Assembly: GCA_021464245.1 (NCBI GenBank)
Contig: JADCRB010000024.1
Coordinates: 250,181-314,180, forward strand
Direction of reading: 5' to 3'
DNA from: Carallia brachiata
Taxonomy: Eukaryota; Streptophyta; Magnoliopsida; Malpighiales; Rhizophoraceae
DNA: 64,000 nucleotides
The notes under the pieces were generated by a model, which did not search any database, had not been told where the DNA came from, and saw only the letters and a list, made by a program, of their open reading frames with translations. Both the position numbers and the translations under genes were made by a program. Below, piece after piece: positions 23,613 to 35,520 of the stretch; positions within the stretch are counted from its first letter, which is position 1; each line of letters starts with the position of its first letter.

Positions 23613-26600
23613 CTATGGATTTCTCAAACACAACTTTCTTTTGATCACAAGTTTCCTAATTGAGAACCATTTTAACACGCTAGAGACCATAGTCCATCTC
23701 CTCTGAGCCTTATCAACCGAACGTGCCAGCAAGAAGCTATCAACAGCACTTTGTAAATCAGCTTGTGTTTCCAGACCAAGGTTCTGAGACTGAAGAACAG
23801 TATCAAAGAAAGGCAATTATCCTCATCACAAAAGGCTTGACTGATGGTGTCGCATATAAGGGAACTGGGGACTTGGCCTGGGAAACTCAAAGTTTGATCA
23901 TATCTAAGACCCATATTTTCCATGCTATGCAACCCATAATCATCCAAAGCACTCATTCCCCCAACAGAATACATAGATGAAATGATATCTGGAGACGATG
24001 CACTTGGACGTGCATAATCCAATCCACCAGACTTTTGGGGAGCCAAAAGCTTGCTTCCATCAGAATTTTCTGCCCTCGATGAGCTGGAGTTGTAAGGAAC
24101 ATTAGACAAGTGTGAAGAGCCACCTGCTATAGAGGTTTCATCTTCGAAAGGGACAACATCCCCCCAGTGATCAAATGCAGCAATCACCAAGGTTTGAGCA
24201 TTAGCCTGTAGGCAGGTTGAATATAAGCAACCAGTAATGATAGAAACTAGTGAAAAAGGTACGGCTAAAGAGAAAGTTTCGAGAACTGTGCCTTTTCAGC
24301 TTCAGACAGCTTATCAATAGGAACATACTGGCTTTCCAAAAGTAGTCCCATAATTTGTCCCACAACGTTAAAGAGCACACCGATTTTGTGCTGAGAACCG
24401 GGAGGGCAGTACAAGTATATTCTTTTATCAAGTACACATGTCTGAGCATGCTCTATAGTCGCTTCCCACATCTTAGCAGACATTCCCGTGCCAAGGATCT
24501 GCATACAAATTAATGAATGAAAGTCATTACATGTAAGGATATGGTACTGATCATTTTGGCACTCACAGGTGTTGAACTTCATGAAGAGTCATGAGTCATG
24601 ACATGATCTAAGGCACGGAAAAAGCATGAATATTCTTTTGACTTGAGTCTGCGGTTTGAGATTATTTTTCTCAATTACAATTAGTTTCATCCAGATGGAC
24701 CTCAGAAATCTTGAAAATGACTTGTTCAATGCACATTAACAGAGGCTTATATGAATCCAAATGACTAATCTCAGCTAGCAGGCATGAAAGGTCATATAAC
24801 CTCCTTGGTTCATAAGAAATTAAGAAGCCTCAGATTTTGTCCAGCAACTTGAAGACAAGGAAATGTTATAGATATCAATTTGCAGGTTTCTTTTTCTTTT
24901 CCCCTTGTTTTCAGACTTTGGAAAGAATATGAACCAAGCAAAATATGTCATCTTCAAATGCTATAATTGATAAGAATTAGAGGTGATGAATGCCATGTAT
25001 GAGGTATTTGCAGAAAATTCATACATGCCGAAGCCTTGAAGAATCTAGAAAGAACATTGTCAGGAAATCCTTCACTGTATTAATATTTTCCCGACTCAAT
25101 CGCTTATGAAAAGCTCCATCCTTGCCAATCTTTTCTAATCTCCAGACTTCATCGAGCAGAGAAGGGGGATGGTGCTTCTTGTATACTGCAAAAGAAAAAA
25201 AAGGGTTAAAGTAGAAACTTTTTGCATCTAATTTCATGTTTGTAAAGTAGTCTCTTTCTGTCAACAACATGTTCAAGATGAAGAGCAATCCAACGACCAA
25301 ATAATCCCCTCACTAGGAAAGGAGGTTCAAAGGAGGTTCATTCCCAGAACAAACACCAAGTTTTTATTGTTTCATCTGCCAAGCATCCTTTTTTGCTTTT
25401 CCTCCTCTTCTTTTGCAATTTTCATGGACTCCTATTACATTGTTTATTTTGGTATTAGAATCCAAGGGGTTAGTTGTTCTACCCAGCCTAATCACCAATA
25501 CCTATGGACCGACATTCAATGCCAAGTCTGCAACTCCCAGAAAATTTCAATGCGAGAGATTTCATACAAGGATCACAACTTAAAACATTTAGCCTTTCTG
25601 CTGTATGTTGCATGCTTTGGCAATAAGACACAAGTACATAAATCTCCTCGAAAGCATGCAGAAGATGACTATGTAAATGAAAAATCTGGACTTCCGTTCA
25701 TAACCACTATGAATGATGCACAGAGACAACATCATTTCTCAAACCAAATGCAAAACAACTTCTGATAGATATCATAACCTCATATCTGAAAAGGCAGTAG
25801 TTTCATTGATCAACAATAACATGAATTGATATGTAAATCATTATAGCCCTCAAGTATCAAATGGGAGATGGATAAATCAGCACTTACATTCTCCTCGATG
25901 ATCTCTGACAATGAAGGATTCTGTCTTTGCCTCTCTAACCTTAGCTCCATCCAAATTATCCACAACTCTTGCCCCAAGCTTGAATTTCCGACTCCTTGTC
26001 CAGCTTGAATTATCAGTAAATGATATCTCACCCAATAACCCAATCCCCTCTTTAAGATTCAGAAGCACATCTCCCATTAGCAGGGGCTTCTTTCCTTCTC
26101 TCTCTCTTACAATATTATTCTTAAAATCTTCGGATGTCCAATTGTCACTTTCATCACTGTCAAAATCTCCCTCAAGGACAACAATTTCCACAGTTGCAGA
26201 AGATTCAAGACCGGAATTGACAATCTTACCAGTAAGAGCATCAATCAAAACTACTTTTACAGCACCACATTCTTCTCCTTCAATTCGAGCTCCCGTGAAC
26301 ACGGGAAGGGAGAGGTTGTTTGAGAACTGCAGTTTTAAGCTTCTGAAGTCAGAAGAATCCACATCTTTCCCACTGTTTCTGGTCAAATATGCACAACAAA
26401 CATCATGTATCCAAAGACTAATGAGCGTCTCAACTTGCAACCACATGTAAATCACACTTCTTACAGTTATCTTCTAATTGATTCAGGATGAAAGTAACCG
26501 CAACATCACAGTATTATTTCTTACCTTTTGATGGTGGCCAAATATTTTTTGAGAGCTAACTCCACTTCCTCTTTTACCTGTAGAACATCATACTTTAGAA

Positions 26601-28222
26601 TCAATGACAATATTCATATCTAAGTTAAATTCTATGTGCATCAACAAACTAAGACAAGACAATGTATATGGCATCTAACAGCAATGACAGAATGCTCCAT
26701 TTTTTAGACCACAGCACCGAGAAATGCTGCATCAAGCAAAACATAGTTGTGAAAAAGAAACTGTCAGCATTTCTATCACTTGAAGCCAATAACATGCAAT
26801 TGATTTATACTTTTTTTTTTTTTTTCTGAATGCTCCGAATAGTAATCAAAATATTGCAACAAAAGGGTTGACAGCCAGAAAAGAAATAATTCACAAAAAG
26901 CTTATGGAGATGTTTAACATATTATTTGAGCACTTAAAATGTCCAGGAAGTCACTCCCACAGTGCCAATTTCACTTCTTCGGAAAGCCGTATATGCAAAA
27001 GCAAAGCAAAAAATTAAAAAAACAAATAGAAAAAAGAAGTTGTTAAAATAAACCAATTAACTCAGTTGTAACTATATAAAATATTGAAACACTGAAACAA
27101 CAAAATTTGGTCTTGATAGCACACATACCACCCTACGAATCAATGGCTCCAGAATTGGCTCCAAACAGTTAGCTGCTTGCATCCTAATTACCTCCTGAAC
27201 CACACTGCATTTTTGATAATCATATTAGAGGACAAGAAGAGTAGGCGACCGAAAAAAAAGCTTGACGGTTGTAGCAACACATCTCCAGCAAAAGGACCCA
27301 TTAGGCAACGGCCCACTTTTTTTTGTTTTTTTGCTGGGGAGGGGGGTGTCTGGGGAGACAAACACCTCACATCAATTTATTTTCGAAGAAATTTGAAACC
27401 AATTGCACTCATGCTCAAGAAAATATGGCAAAATTTTCTCAACCACTTTAATGTAGTGGCCCAACTCAGCATTGTCAGAACACAAGAATTAGAATCACCT
27501 ACTATTTCAAATCCTAATATCCCAATGAACAAAATCAACTACAATTATCATCCAAATAATATTCTCAAGACCATAAAATATCATATGCGCGAACCATCTT
27601 CCGGAATTATACGTATGAAAGCAGGACAGCATATTCAGTATTCACCTGCTTTTCCAGATAAATATCAATAACAACCTCTCAAACGGTGCCCCAGTGAGGA
27701 CAGAAAAAAAATAATAAAGCATGCTTTCAACTTATACCTATCTTGAACTTATTATTTGCTCAAGTAGTTGAGAGCAGTACTCTTCAATCATTACGTGTGA
27801 GTTAAATTCTATTTGATTTTATTTTTCTCTTTTTTTAAATGTCTAATAAATTTTTTTTTTAAATCCCAAAAAAAACAAAACCTTATACCTAACCTGTTGT
27901 TAATTTATTAGCAAACGGAAGTTACCAACAAAGGGAAGATTACGTTAATCAAAAACGCGAAAACAAACTTGAAATTAAAGGTTTGAACTATTTTGAGATT
28001 ACCCGCTACCGAGCAGACGTAATCAACATCATGTTCAATTCATTTCTCAACTTTTTCAATGCCCCCAATTAATTCCCAGGAAAACCAAAAAAGAAAAAAA
28101 TAATAAAAAAATAAAAAAAGAGACCCCCACCTTTTCCAGGTGAATCTTCTTCTCTTCTCGTCAGGGCTGCTGCTGGCTTCTGTACGAGCATTGCTCTCCT
28201 CTGGCTGCCTCTTCTGCGACAT
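23613..28222 (-). CDS. CBP60: CBP60 calmodulin-binding transcription factor, with 3' frameshift
   Basis: Seven exons fit: 28131-28222, 27129-27204, 26525-26577, 25888-26378, 25025-25185, 24292-24498 and 24205 down to the 3' end. The N-terminus '[20 protein letters not shown]' precedes a basic 'DEKRRRF' stretch and a helix ('[20 protein letters not shown]'). The central CBP60 domain runs from '[20 protein letters not shown]' through '[10 protein letters not shown]', '[11 protein letters not shown]', '[20 protein letters not shown]', '[19 protein letters not shown]' and '[14 protein letters not shown]'. This is the plant-specific nuclear family that includes CBP60a-g and SARD1, regulators of salicylic acid biosynthesis and immunity; the sequence looks closest to the CBP60b/c/d type. 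Two oddities: the intron after exon 6 begins GC rather than GT, and near 23810-23823 the frame shifts. The conserved C-terminus ('[20 protein letters not shown]...[10 protein letters not shown]', ending at 23613) is therefore out of frame with the upstream exon, which otherwise runs to an unrelated stop at 23672. Confidence 0.85.
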
Positions 28223-28620
28223 TATTATCTCATCCCAAAAAAACGACACCCAAAACCAACAAAACAAAACTACCTTCCAAAAGACTTATCTGCCGTTAGA
28301 AACAGTCACAGTAACAGTAACAACGGCGTTTATCAACGCCGCCACTGGTCCACTCGCAACAACAGAAACACCAGACAAAAAGAGACCAACATGCCCCCAG
28401 CTCCACCGCATGCAGTCCCTTATTTATAGACCGACACAAAGAGAGAGAGATTGCTATGATGACAACGAATGACTACACAACTCAAAACAACTTTTTTTTT
28501 AAATTTCTGAGGAAGTTTTGTCCTGGCGTGCATCTGTGTGTCTTCTGTCTGTTATCTGTGTACGCACACAGAGTATACGAACACGTGTACTATCCATTGT
28601 CGGATACCTCTCCACCACCC
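28223..28620 (-). promoter_or_regulatory. CBP60 upstream region with G-box
   Basis: The 5' flank of CBP60. A palindromic CACGTG core in the context ACACGTGT lies at 28582-28587, about 360 bp upstream of the ATG. G-boxes are bound by bZIP and bHLH factors, so ABA, light or jasmonate input is possible. A plus-strand open frame here (28456-28815) has no family resemblance and is ignored. The transcription start site is not determined. Confidence 0.45.
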
Positions 28621-28624
28621 ATCA

Positions 28625-28632
28625 TGACGTCA
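28625..28632 (+). promoter_or_regulatory. TGACGTCA (TGA/bZIP) palindrome upstream of CBP60
   Basis: A perfect 8-bp TGACGTCA palindrome about 400 bp upstream of the CBP60 ATG. Clade I TGA bZIP factors bind TGACG elements and are known to control SARD1/CBP60g in Arabidopsis. Whether this CBP60 is controlled in the same way is inference. Confidence 0.45.
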
Positions 28633-30851
28633 TCATCCTCCTCCTCCTCCACCTCCTTTTCCTCTCCTTCTTCTTCTTTCTTTTTGTTCCTCTTTAACTA
28701 TCTCGTTACTCTCTCCGCTGCTGAAACGTACGGCTTCTTCTGCGCTGAGTGTGAAAGAAACTATGGCGAAGCGAAGGAATCAAGCAAAGGGGATACGCAC
28801 AGAGAGGGAGTTTAGTTTATTTAAGTTTAGAGACGAAGAGAAAGACAAGGTTGGACCCCACGGAAAGCGCGTCTTGGAAACCGAAAATGTGGGACCCATT
28901 ACCTAATATCTACATCCTTCTTTTGCATGCAGTCGTCTTGCATGACTCTTTAAATTTTTGAAAGGAAAAACTTTCGGTGGTCTTAGTTAAATGTTTTTGA
29001 AAATATAGTGAGATAAATTAGATTATAAAAATTAAAAATAAACAAAATTTTAGATATCATTTGAAAAAGATTGCTTAATTATTTATTGTTATTAATATAA
29101 AATTATTTAATATTACTCTTTAAATTTAGATAGAGACAAAAAAAATAAATGTGAAATAAATGTATAATAATTAATAGTTATTTTATGTAACTTATCGATT
29201 AATATTTGTAATAGAAATAAATAAAATTTTTTATTAATTTTTTATTACAAATATTAATCAATTAATCATATAAATCAATTAGTGAATTATTATATTTGTC
29301 TAGCATTTGATTTTTCCACATCTAAGTGGGACTTTTTCAGTAGAAATTCATGAGCATGGGTTCAAACGCCGGCCATATTGGGTTATCACAAAAAAATTTT
29401 TGAAATTTTTTTTAAAAAAATTAAATTTTAGATAATATTGATTATATTTAGAGTGACATTAAATATATTTAAAATTAAATTTTTTTAAATAAAAAAAGAA
29501 AAAAAGAGAGAATTTAGATAACGCATGCTCATATAATAAATCCTAAATTTTCTTTTTTGTTTTTTAACTGGTGACTCTTAGCTCTTCACGCGTTTCCTCT
29601 TTATTATTATTTATTATTATTATTATTATAAGTCTAACTTTATTGTTACCAATTAATTATAAGAATAATAATACATAATTTTTTTTATATTATTAAAATA
29701 AAAATATGGTATTATTTAATAATATTTAATAGTGTATCTGTTTTTTTAATTTTTTTGAATTTAATTAAAATAAAGATTTTTTTGGGCTAACGTCAATAAG
29801 AGAGTAAGTTTGATAATTAATTACTTGCCTAATAATAGGATAGAAACGGCTAAAAGTTATAACTTTATAATTTTCTTTTGGTGTATTATCTTCAAAAATA
29901 ATATTATATAAACACATTCAGTGGTAATAAGTAACAATACCATTAAATGATATTTAATAATTTATCTTTTTTTCTCATAAATTTAATTTTTTAACAACTC
30001 ATATTATTTTATTATTAGGAATGTTCTCGCGCTCCACGCGGGTTATAGATTTTTTTCTATTTAATTTGTTAAAAAATTTGTGTATTGAAATTTAATAAAG
30101 AAAATTATAATTCTTATTTTGTCTTTAACGTCAAACAGAGTGGTAAAAAATACGCTGAAATTTCTCTATACACTCAATTATGCGTATACGAATGAGTGTG
30201 AACATACATTTAAAAATAACTTTATTGATTTAGTTAAAGTATACCATCGAGTATTTTTTTATTTAACAAATCCAATAAAAATAATTATAATAATTCTGAA
30301 TTTTAGTAGATTTTCACTTGCATACCACTTAATTCCTCTTAAAAACTGTAAGAATACAACAATAAGTTTCAAGTTTTATAACGTGATCATACTTTTAAAA
30401 CATCCCAATATGTACGACATTGCATCTCACCATTTTTAATTTTTCGTGTCTCATCGGTTTAACCCTACATCCATAGGTCATTTTCGCAACTATCGGCAAT
30501 CCTTATGCTCTAGGACAAAAGCCGCTGACCTTTCCTCCCCAGGTAAAGTTGCAATATGTCCAAACTTTCACACACTTTAGATGATTTGTGAGCAATTGAA
30601 ATTCCATAGTCTGCATTTGGAAGAAATAAATAGATAAAAATAAATTATTTTCATCGTTACAATTCAAATGAACAGTAAAATAATTACACATAGAATTTAA
30701 ATGGGAAACAATTACAGATGTAATTTTACCTGAAATTGTGGAAGATTACAACTTATATGTAATTTTGTCGTTCAATTCAATTTATCATGTAAGGCCCAAA
30801 CAGTATCTCACTCACTTATATAACAGGTAAGTTTTCAAATTCAGTTATTAT

Positions 30852-31680
30852 TAATAGTTAATGCCAATTTCAGTTATTATGAATATTAAATGTTAATACA
30901 TGTATGGATAGAGAAAAAAATGTCGTTAATACTCGCATAATTGTCAACTAATTGCCATTAATTTCTTATCTCATTGACCATTATTAATATTAAAAATTAT
31001 CGGTTATGATTTTGTTTAATGCTCGCGTAATTACTAGTTATAATAGTTAATGTCAATTTCAGTTATTATTAATATTAAATTTTAATACATGTGTGCAAGG
31101 AGAAAAACTAATGTTAATACTTCTATAATTATCAATTAATTACCATTAATTTCTTACCTCATTGACCACTATTAATATTCCTTTTGAATATTCCAAGGGT
31201 TCGTTCCTTTTCGAGCACATTATTTCAAGAATAAGAGATGTCATAAGGTCTTTGAACCATTAATGTCGCATTAAAATAAAATTCAAAAGATGTTTTCACA
31301 AAGTTCTGTAAATTAATAGTTAATGCCAAATTTCAGTTATTATGAATATTAAATATTAATACATGTATGGAAGGAGAAAAAAATGTCGTTAATAATCGTA
31401 TAATTATCAACTAATTGCCATTAATTTCTTACCTCATTGACCATTATTAATATTAAAAATTATCGGTTATGATTTTGTTTAATGCTCGCGTAATTGGTAG
31501 TTATAATAGTTAATGTCAATTTCAATTATTATTAATATTAAATTTTAATACATGTATGCAAGGAGAAAAACTGATGTTAATGCTCCCATAATTTTCAATT
31601 AATTACCATTAATTTCTTATCTCATTGATCACTATTAATATTAGTAATTGTCGGTTACAATTTTATTTAATGATTAAATA
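30852..31680. repeat. Four-unit repeat (~188-bp units in two pairs)
   Basis: Units start near 30852, 31040, 31312 and 31502. Each contains 'AATAGTTAATG', then 'CAATTTCAGTTATTA' or close to it, then 'TTAATACATGT', a GGAGAAAAA-like stretch and 'CCATTAATTTCTTA' followed by 'CTCATTGA'. Spacing within each pair is about 188-189 bp, and the pairs are about 461 bp apart with a roughly 130-bp unrelated spacer (31180-31311). Units 1 and 3 are most alike, as are 2 and 4, so a two-unit block was duplicated as a block. Confidence 0.85.
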
Positions 31681-31942
31681 TACAGAAATTATTAGAAAGG
31701 GTGAATTGAGAAAATAGTAGAAAATGAAGTAAATTCAAAAAGCAACAAAAAATTTAAAAAGAAAATTCACATAACTTGCCACGTGGCAGCATAAATTAAG
31801 AGAAAGTTATATCTAAACTTCTCTTTTATACTCATTAAATTAAATAGATTATTTTAAAACCACGCTTGTAAAGTTAAAAGTTATTCTCCTATCTTTAATG
31901 AGAATAGCATTGATCTAGTTGTAACATTTTATAAAGTCTTAG

Positions 31943-32222
31943 GCTGTGTTTATTTCATATAAAACATTTTACAGGAAAAAATTTTACAAGTTTTCTGGCG
32001 TTTGTTTTATGAAAAATATTTTACATAGACAAAATTTGGGAAAAATTTTCAAATTTTCAGGTAAAATAACTTTTTTTTTTGCAAAACTGAAGTTATTTTC
32101 AGAAAAAACACAAACTGTACTATAAGTAAGTGATAAAGAAAAATCATTATTTTTACTGCAAATATTTTTTCCTACAAATATTTTATAAATGTAAGTTATT
32201 TTACCACAAATAAACAGACCAT
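31943..32222. mobile_element. MITE with GGYCTGTTTATTT-type ends
   Basis: The left end is 'AGGCTGTGTTTATTTCAT'; the right end read in reverse complement is 'TGGTCTGTTTATTTGTGG'. The 280-bp interior is non-coding and rich in internal complementarity ('GAAAAATATTTTAC' against 'GTAAAATAAC'). The terminal sequence is of the Harbinger/hAT MITE type. A duplication of TTA may flank it, but this is not certain. Confidence 0.55.
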
Positions 32223-32960
32223 TAGTAAGAAAATAGAAATCAAGACAATCAACAAGAGAGATTGGGTTTGCTGTTTGCTACAAAAATGTAACGATTTATT
32301 TATTAGCCCACCAAGGTCAATTGGGTGAGGGTGATATAAGCACGGTTTTTCCTGGGCTAATTATTTGTCCGATTTATTATTTAACCTAGCAAAACGATTG
32401 GTCGAATGGTCTATTCGTTAGTTTACTTGCTCAATGGGCGGTCCAACAATTTGGGCCCTAAAATGATTTTACATTTGCAGCGCACGTCTTAGTACAAAGA
32501 ACAACAAAATAAGAGTCTGAGTTCCCAATTATTAACTTACATTTTTATGTTTAGGAGTTATTTTAATAGTTAAAATTTTTATTATAGGTGCCTTAGATTT
32601 TAATACTGAGAATAAAGAGCGTGGGATTTATGAGATAAAAAAGCTACTACTCATGACTCAATAAATTTTTTAAGAGAAAAAAAAATTTAACTTTTATTTT
32701 CAAAATCTTGAAGTGGAACCATGAAAAGGACAGTGTGGGTACCAAACGAATGTAAGAAACACACTCTTAAAATTTTCCTAAAGAGAGTTACTTAACCCAT
32801 AAAGGGTCTAGGTGCTAACGAATAAAAATGGGAATGACTTTTTACCTCATGTTTGAACATAACAAGTCTATAAAAAGAACAGATCAACAGGGCTATTTTA
32901 CTGGACAAAATTATACCATAGTTCTTATATATATATATATATATATTTCAAACCCAATTG

Positions 32961-33013
32961 AGAAGAGAAGCTAATTTTTTTTTTTTTTTTTGACTGAAGA
33001 AGAGAAGCTAATT
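32961..33013 (-). mobile_element. Micro-retroposon: poly(A) tail insertion with 16-bp TSD
   Basis: 'AGAAGAGAAGCTAATT' occurs at 32961-32976 and again, perfectly, at 32998-33013. Between them is only a poly(T) run plus 'GACTGA'. On the minus strand this reads TCAGTC followed by a long poly(A), the 3' end of a retroposon truncated to almost nothing. Confidence 0.7.
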
Positions 33014-33111
33014 ATAAGTAATATCTCAAATGTAACCCAATATCAAAAGAATGGTTACTTTGTTACATCATAGAAACGGGCTGTTAAGATCATCTATAGT
33101 TCTGATAATTT

Positions 33112-33158
33112 ATCAATCATTCGTTCTGTTGTACCGAAAAAAAATCAATCATTAGTTC
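33112..33158 (+). mobile_element. Micro-retroposon: TGTTGTACCG plus poly(A), 15-bp TSD
   Basis: 'ATCAATCATTCGTTC' (33112-33126) and 'ATCAATCATTAGTTC' (33144-33158) flank a 17-bp insert, 'TGTTGTACCGAAAAAAA'. The TACCG-poly(A) end resembles the 3' end of the SINE-like element at 52744 (TTTACCG followed by poly(A)), so they may share a retroposition source. Confidence 0.6.
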
Positions 33159-33795
33159 AGAGTCAAGTGATTTATACAATCAAAAATAATGCATAGAGTA
33201 TGAACTTTTAGAAGGACAGACTGGATAGCTGTGAGCTTATGTCTCACGTGTAAGAGTCTGATCCCAACAACTTCAAACTGCACGACAAAACACTAAATTT
33301 CGAATGTCGAAATCACCAGACACTGATCAATTATCCAACTTCCTGGAATCTTCCTCTGTCCAATTGAACTTCAAAAATAAATGTACAGTATTTTGATGAA
33401 TATGTAAAACAAGAATAGAGTAATGACATTCATTCTTATTAAATATTATAGCTAGACGTTTTGAATATTTTTGCAAGAAAAAAGATGAAATTAAAAAAAT
33501 AAGAAAAAGTTATCAAATATAATTTTTATTAATTTAATTTAATTTTTTAAATATATTTGATATAATTTATGATATCAATTTAAGATAAATAATATTATTT
33601 ATGGGAATATTGTAAATTCAAGGGACAATTTTGTCATGGCACTGCGTTTATCAGGCTGATAACGAAGTAATATGAGGACGTACATCTCACAACAGCCACG
33701 GAAGGAAAGAAGGAAAAAAACAAAAAACAAAAAAGAAGTTTGACAACAATGTAGATTGAGAAGATCCAACTTTTTAAAGTATCTTTCATTCTTTT

Positions 33796-33838
33796 GAGAA
33801 TCCATCGATTTTTTTTTTGAACACAAGAATCCGTCGAT
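33796..33838 (-). mobile_element. Candidate micro-retroposon with ~14-bp near-perfect direct repeats
   Basis: 'GAGAATCCATCGAT' and 'AAGAATCCGTCGAT' flank a poly(T) run followed by GAACAC. On the minus strand this is GTGTTC followed by poly(A). The repeats have two mismatches, so this is the weakest of the three small insertions in this neighbourhood. Confidence 0.45.
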
Positions 33839-34104
33839 AGTATCACATCAAAAAGAGAGTTATATATCGCCGTGTATATATATATGACCCAAAATAAATT
33901 TATTATAAATATATTAGTTATCAAATTTTTAAATTAAATACAGAGTAACTCTTATTTGAATAGTATATTTAACAATTTTTATAGGATCAGACCCACCACT
34001 TGAATGTCAGTATAATTAAACAAACTTCTCCCACTAATGTCTCAAAAGGCGAGTCTAATTTTAAATACAAGTCACAAATTTTTGCCAACCAAAGAGTTAT
34101 CTAA

Positions 34105-34202
34105 CCATTGCTAAGGGAGAGCGCATGCGTTGGGACTTGAACTCGGGACACTGAGTTTAGAGATATACCGATTTATTACTAAACTACCATTCCGAGCGGT
34201 GA
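34105..34202 (-). repeat. tRNA-like remnant (SINE-related)
   Basis: On the minus strand 'GGAATGGTAGTTTAGTAATA' resembles an A box and 'CGAGTTCAAGTCCC' a B box, separated by about 35 bp. A related stretch occurs near 34940-34985 ('TACTAATTTATCACCAAACT' against 'TACCGATTTATTACTAAACT'). No acceptor stem closes, so it is not a functional tRNA. Confidence 0.4.
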
Positions 34203-35149
34203 AAAGTATAAAAGTACAAATATTAAATGTGGATTTTTTGGCGTGAGAATTTAGGTGTGTGTGTGTATATATATATATATATAATGAGATTTTTTAAGTA
34301 GTTATAGTGATATATATTATTAAATAATTAAAATTTAAAAAATAAAAAAATTGATAATTTACTGATATTGTTAGGTAAATTATTTGTGATTACTTTAATT
34401 TTACTTAAACTTAAATTGTGTAATAAAATCTAAAAAAATGCAATGAAATTCTTTTGATTGTAAATCATAATGGACTAATTACCTTCCAGAAATGAGCAAC
34501 ATATGGGGAATTTGTCATGAAGTTAGATTTCATGACGTCTCATTTTTTTAACACCACACAGAAAAGATTTATTCGAAGAGTCTATTAGTACAAATGGCTG
34601 TTTGCATGCATGTGTACAATGCAAATGGTCCGATAGACCACGTCATTTTCCCTAAGAAACAAAAAAGTCGAGAAAATTTATTTTAACTTTATTTTTTTTA
34701 ACCAAGAAAAAAAAGCTATCGCTAATATCTGTGTTATTGAGTGTACATATCAAGATCAGGAGTCACTCATTACATTTTCATTCAATTTCTTTTATAGAAA
34801 GAACTTCCCACTTAAGGATTGATGGGATCGAATATTCTTTTTTCATATCCAACCTTAGTATTAATAAATTTTAAACTAAATATCACGTTATTATAATCCA
34901 CTTTATGATAAAAACGATAGCAGTAGGACTCAAATATGGATTGATGCAGAAGAAGACATACTAATTTATCACCAAACTATTATTTTAATTTTAAACTTTA
35001 ATTTTAAAAAATCGTAAGAAATTGGAGATGTGAAATAATAATTAAAATTGTTCTTTTTTAAAGTTTTTTAATATAACTAATCAAAATTATCAAAAAAAAA
35101 TTTATTCACACCTTCCTAAACTACCTGTCGTATTCTCCAAAGTAAAACA

Positions 35150-35510
35150 AACACAGCAGTGTCATAAAATGATGGAGAACGTATTTTCGAGGAACGTTCT
35201 TCGATTGGGAATTTGTGGCAAAAAGAAGCACGAGAAGCTTCGTGAGTGGCGACGACATGGAACGCATCGGATCTAGTTAGTGTCTGACGTGTCGGTAATT
35301 ATTTTGCACCGCACGATTTCGTTGCCAGGGAGCTGTCCAACTCTCGTACGGCTGTACCCACGGTGGGGCCATATAGGCCTAGTTGCCTGACGATCATCAT
35401 GCGCTTGGAGGTAAGGTCACGACCGCTGCGCACTTGGAGTGGTCCATGATTAACCGTGGGCCAGTCGTGTTATATCATGCAAAAGTCGCTACACCGAGTG
35501 GACCAGACTA
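35150..35510. other. GC-rich single-copy-looking island in the desert
   Basis: A sharply GC-richer block between AT-rich flanks. It contains a quasi-palindrome 'CGAGGAACGTTCTTCG' (about 35189-35204) that resembles a heat-shock element (alternating GAA/TTC), a 32-codon open frame from 35174, and 'TGACGTGTCGG'. No protein family is recognised. It could be a relic promoter or a fragment captured by a transposon. Its right edge abuts the target-site duplication of the MITE at 35521. Confidence 0.4.
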
Positions 35511-35520
35511 GAATTTATTT

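Noticed and set aside
25911..26450. 179-codon plus-strand frame opposite CBP60
   Set aside because: It is the antisense of the CBP60 central-domain exon, which has clear homology and splice sites on the minus strand.
28456..28815. 119-codon plus-strand open frame upstream of CBP60
   Set aside because: Serine runs come from a TCC microsatellite-like stretch; no family resemblance, and the stretch is the 5' flank of CBP60.
30852..31680. CRISPR-like array
   Set aside because: Units are ~188 bp, diverged and without unique spacers, in a plant genome; an ordinary tandem duplication.
34105..34202. Possible tRNA gene on the minus strand
   Set aside because: Box-like motifs only; arms do not pair and a diverged relative occurs at 34.9 kb, so it is repeat-derived.
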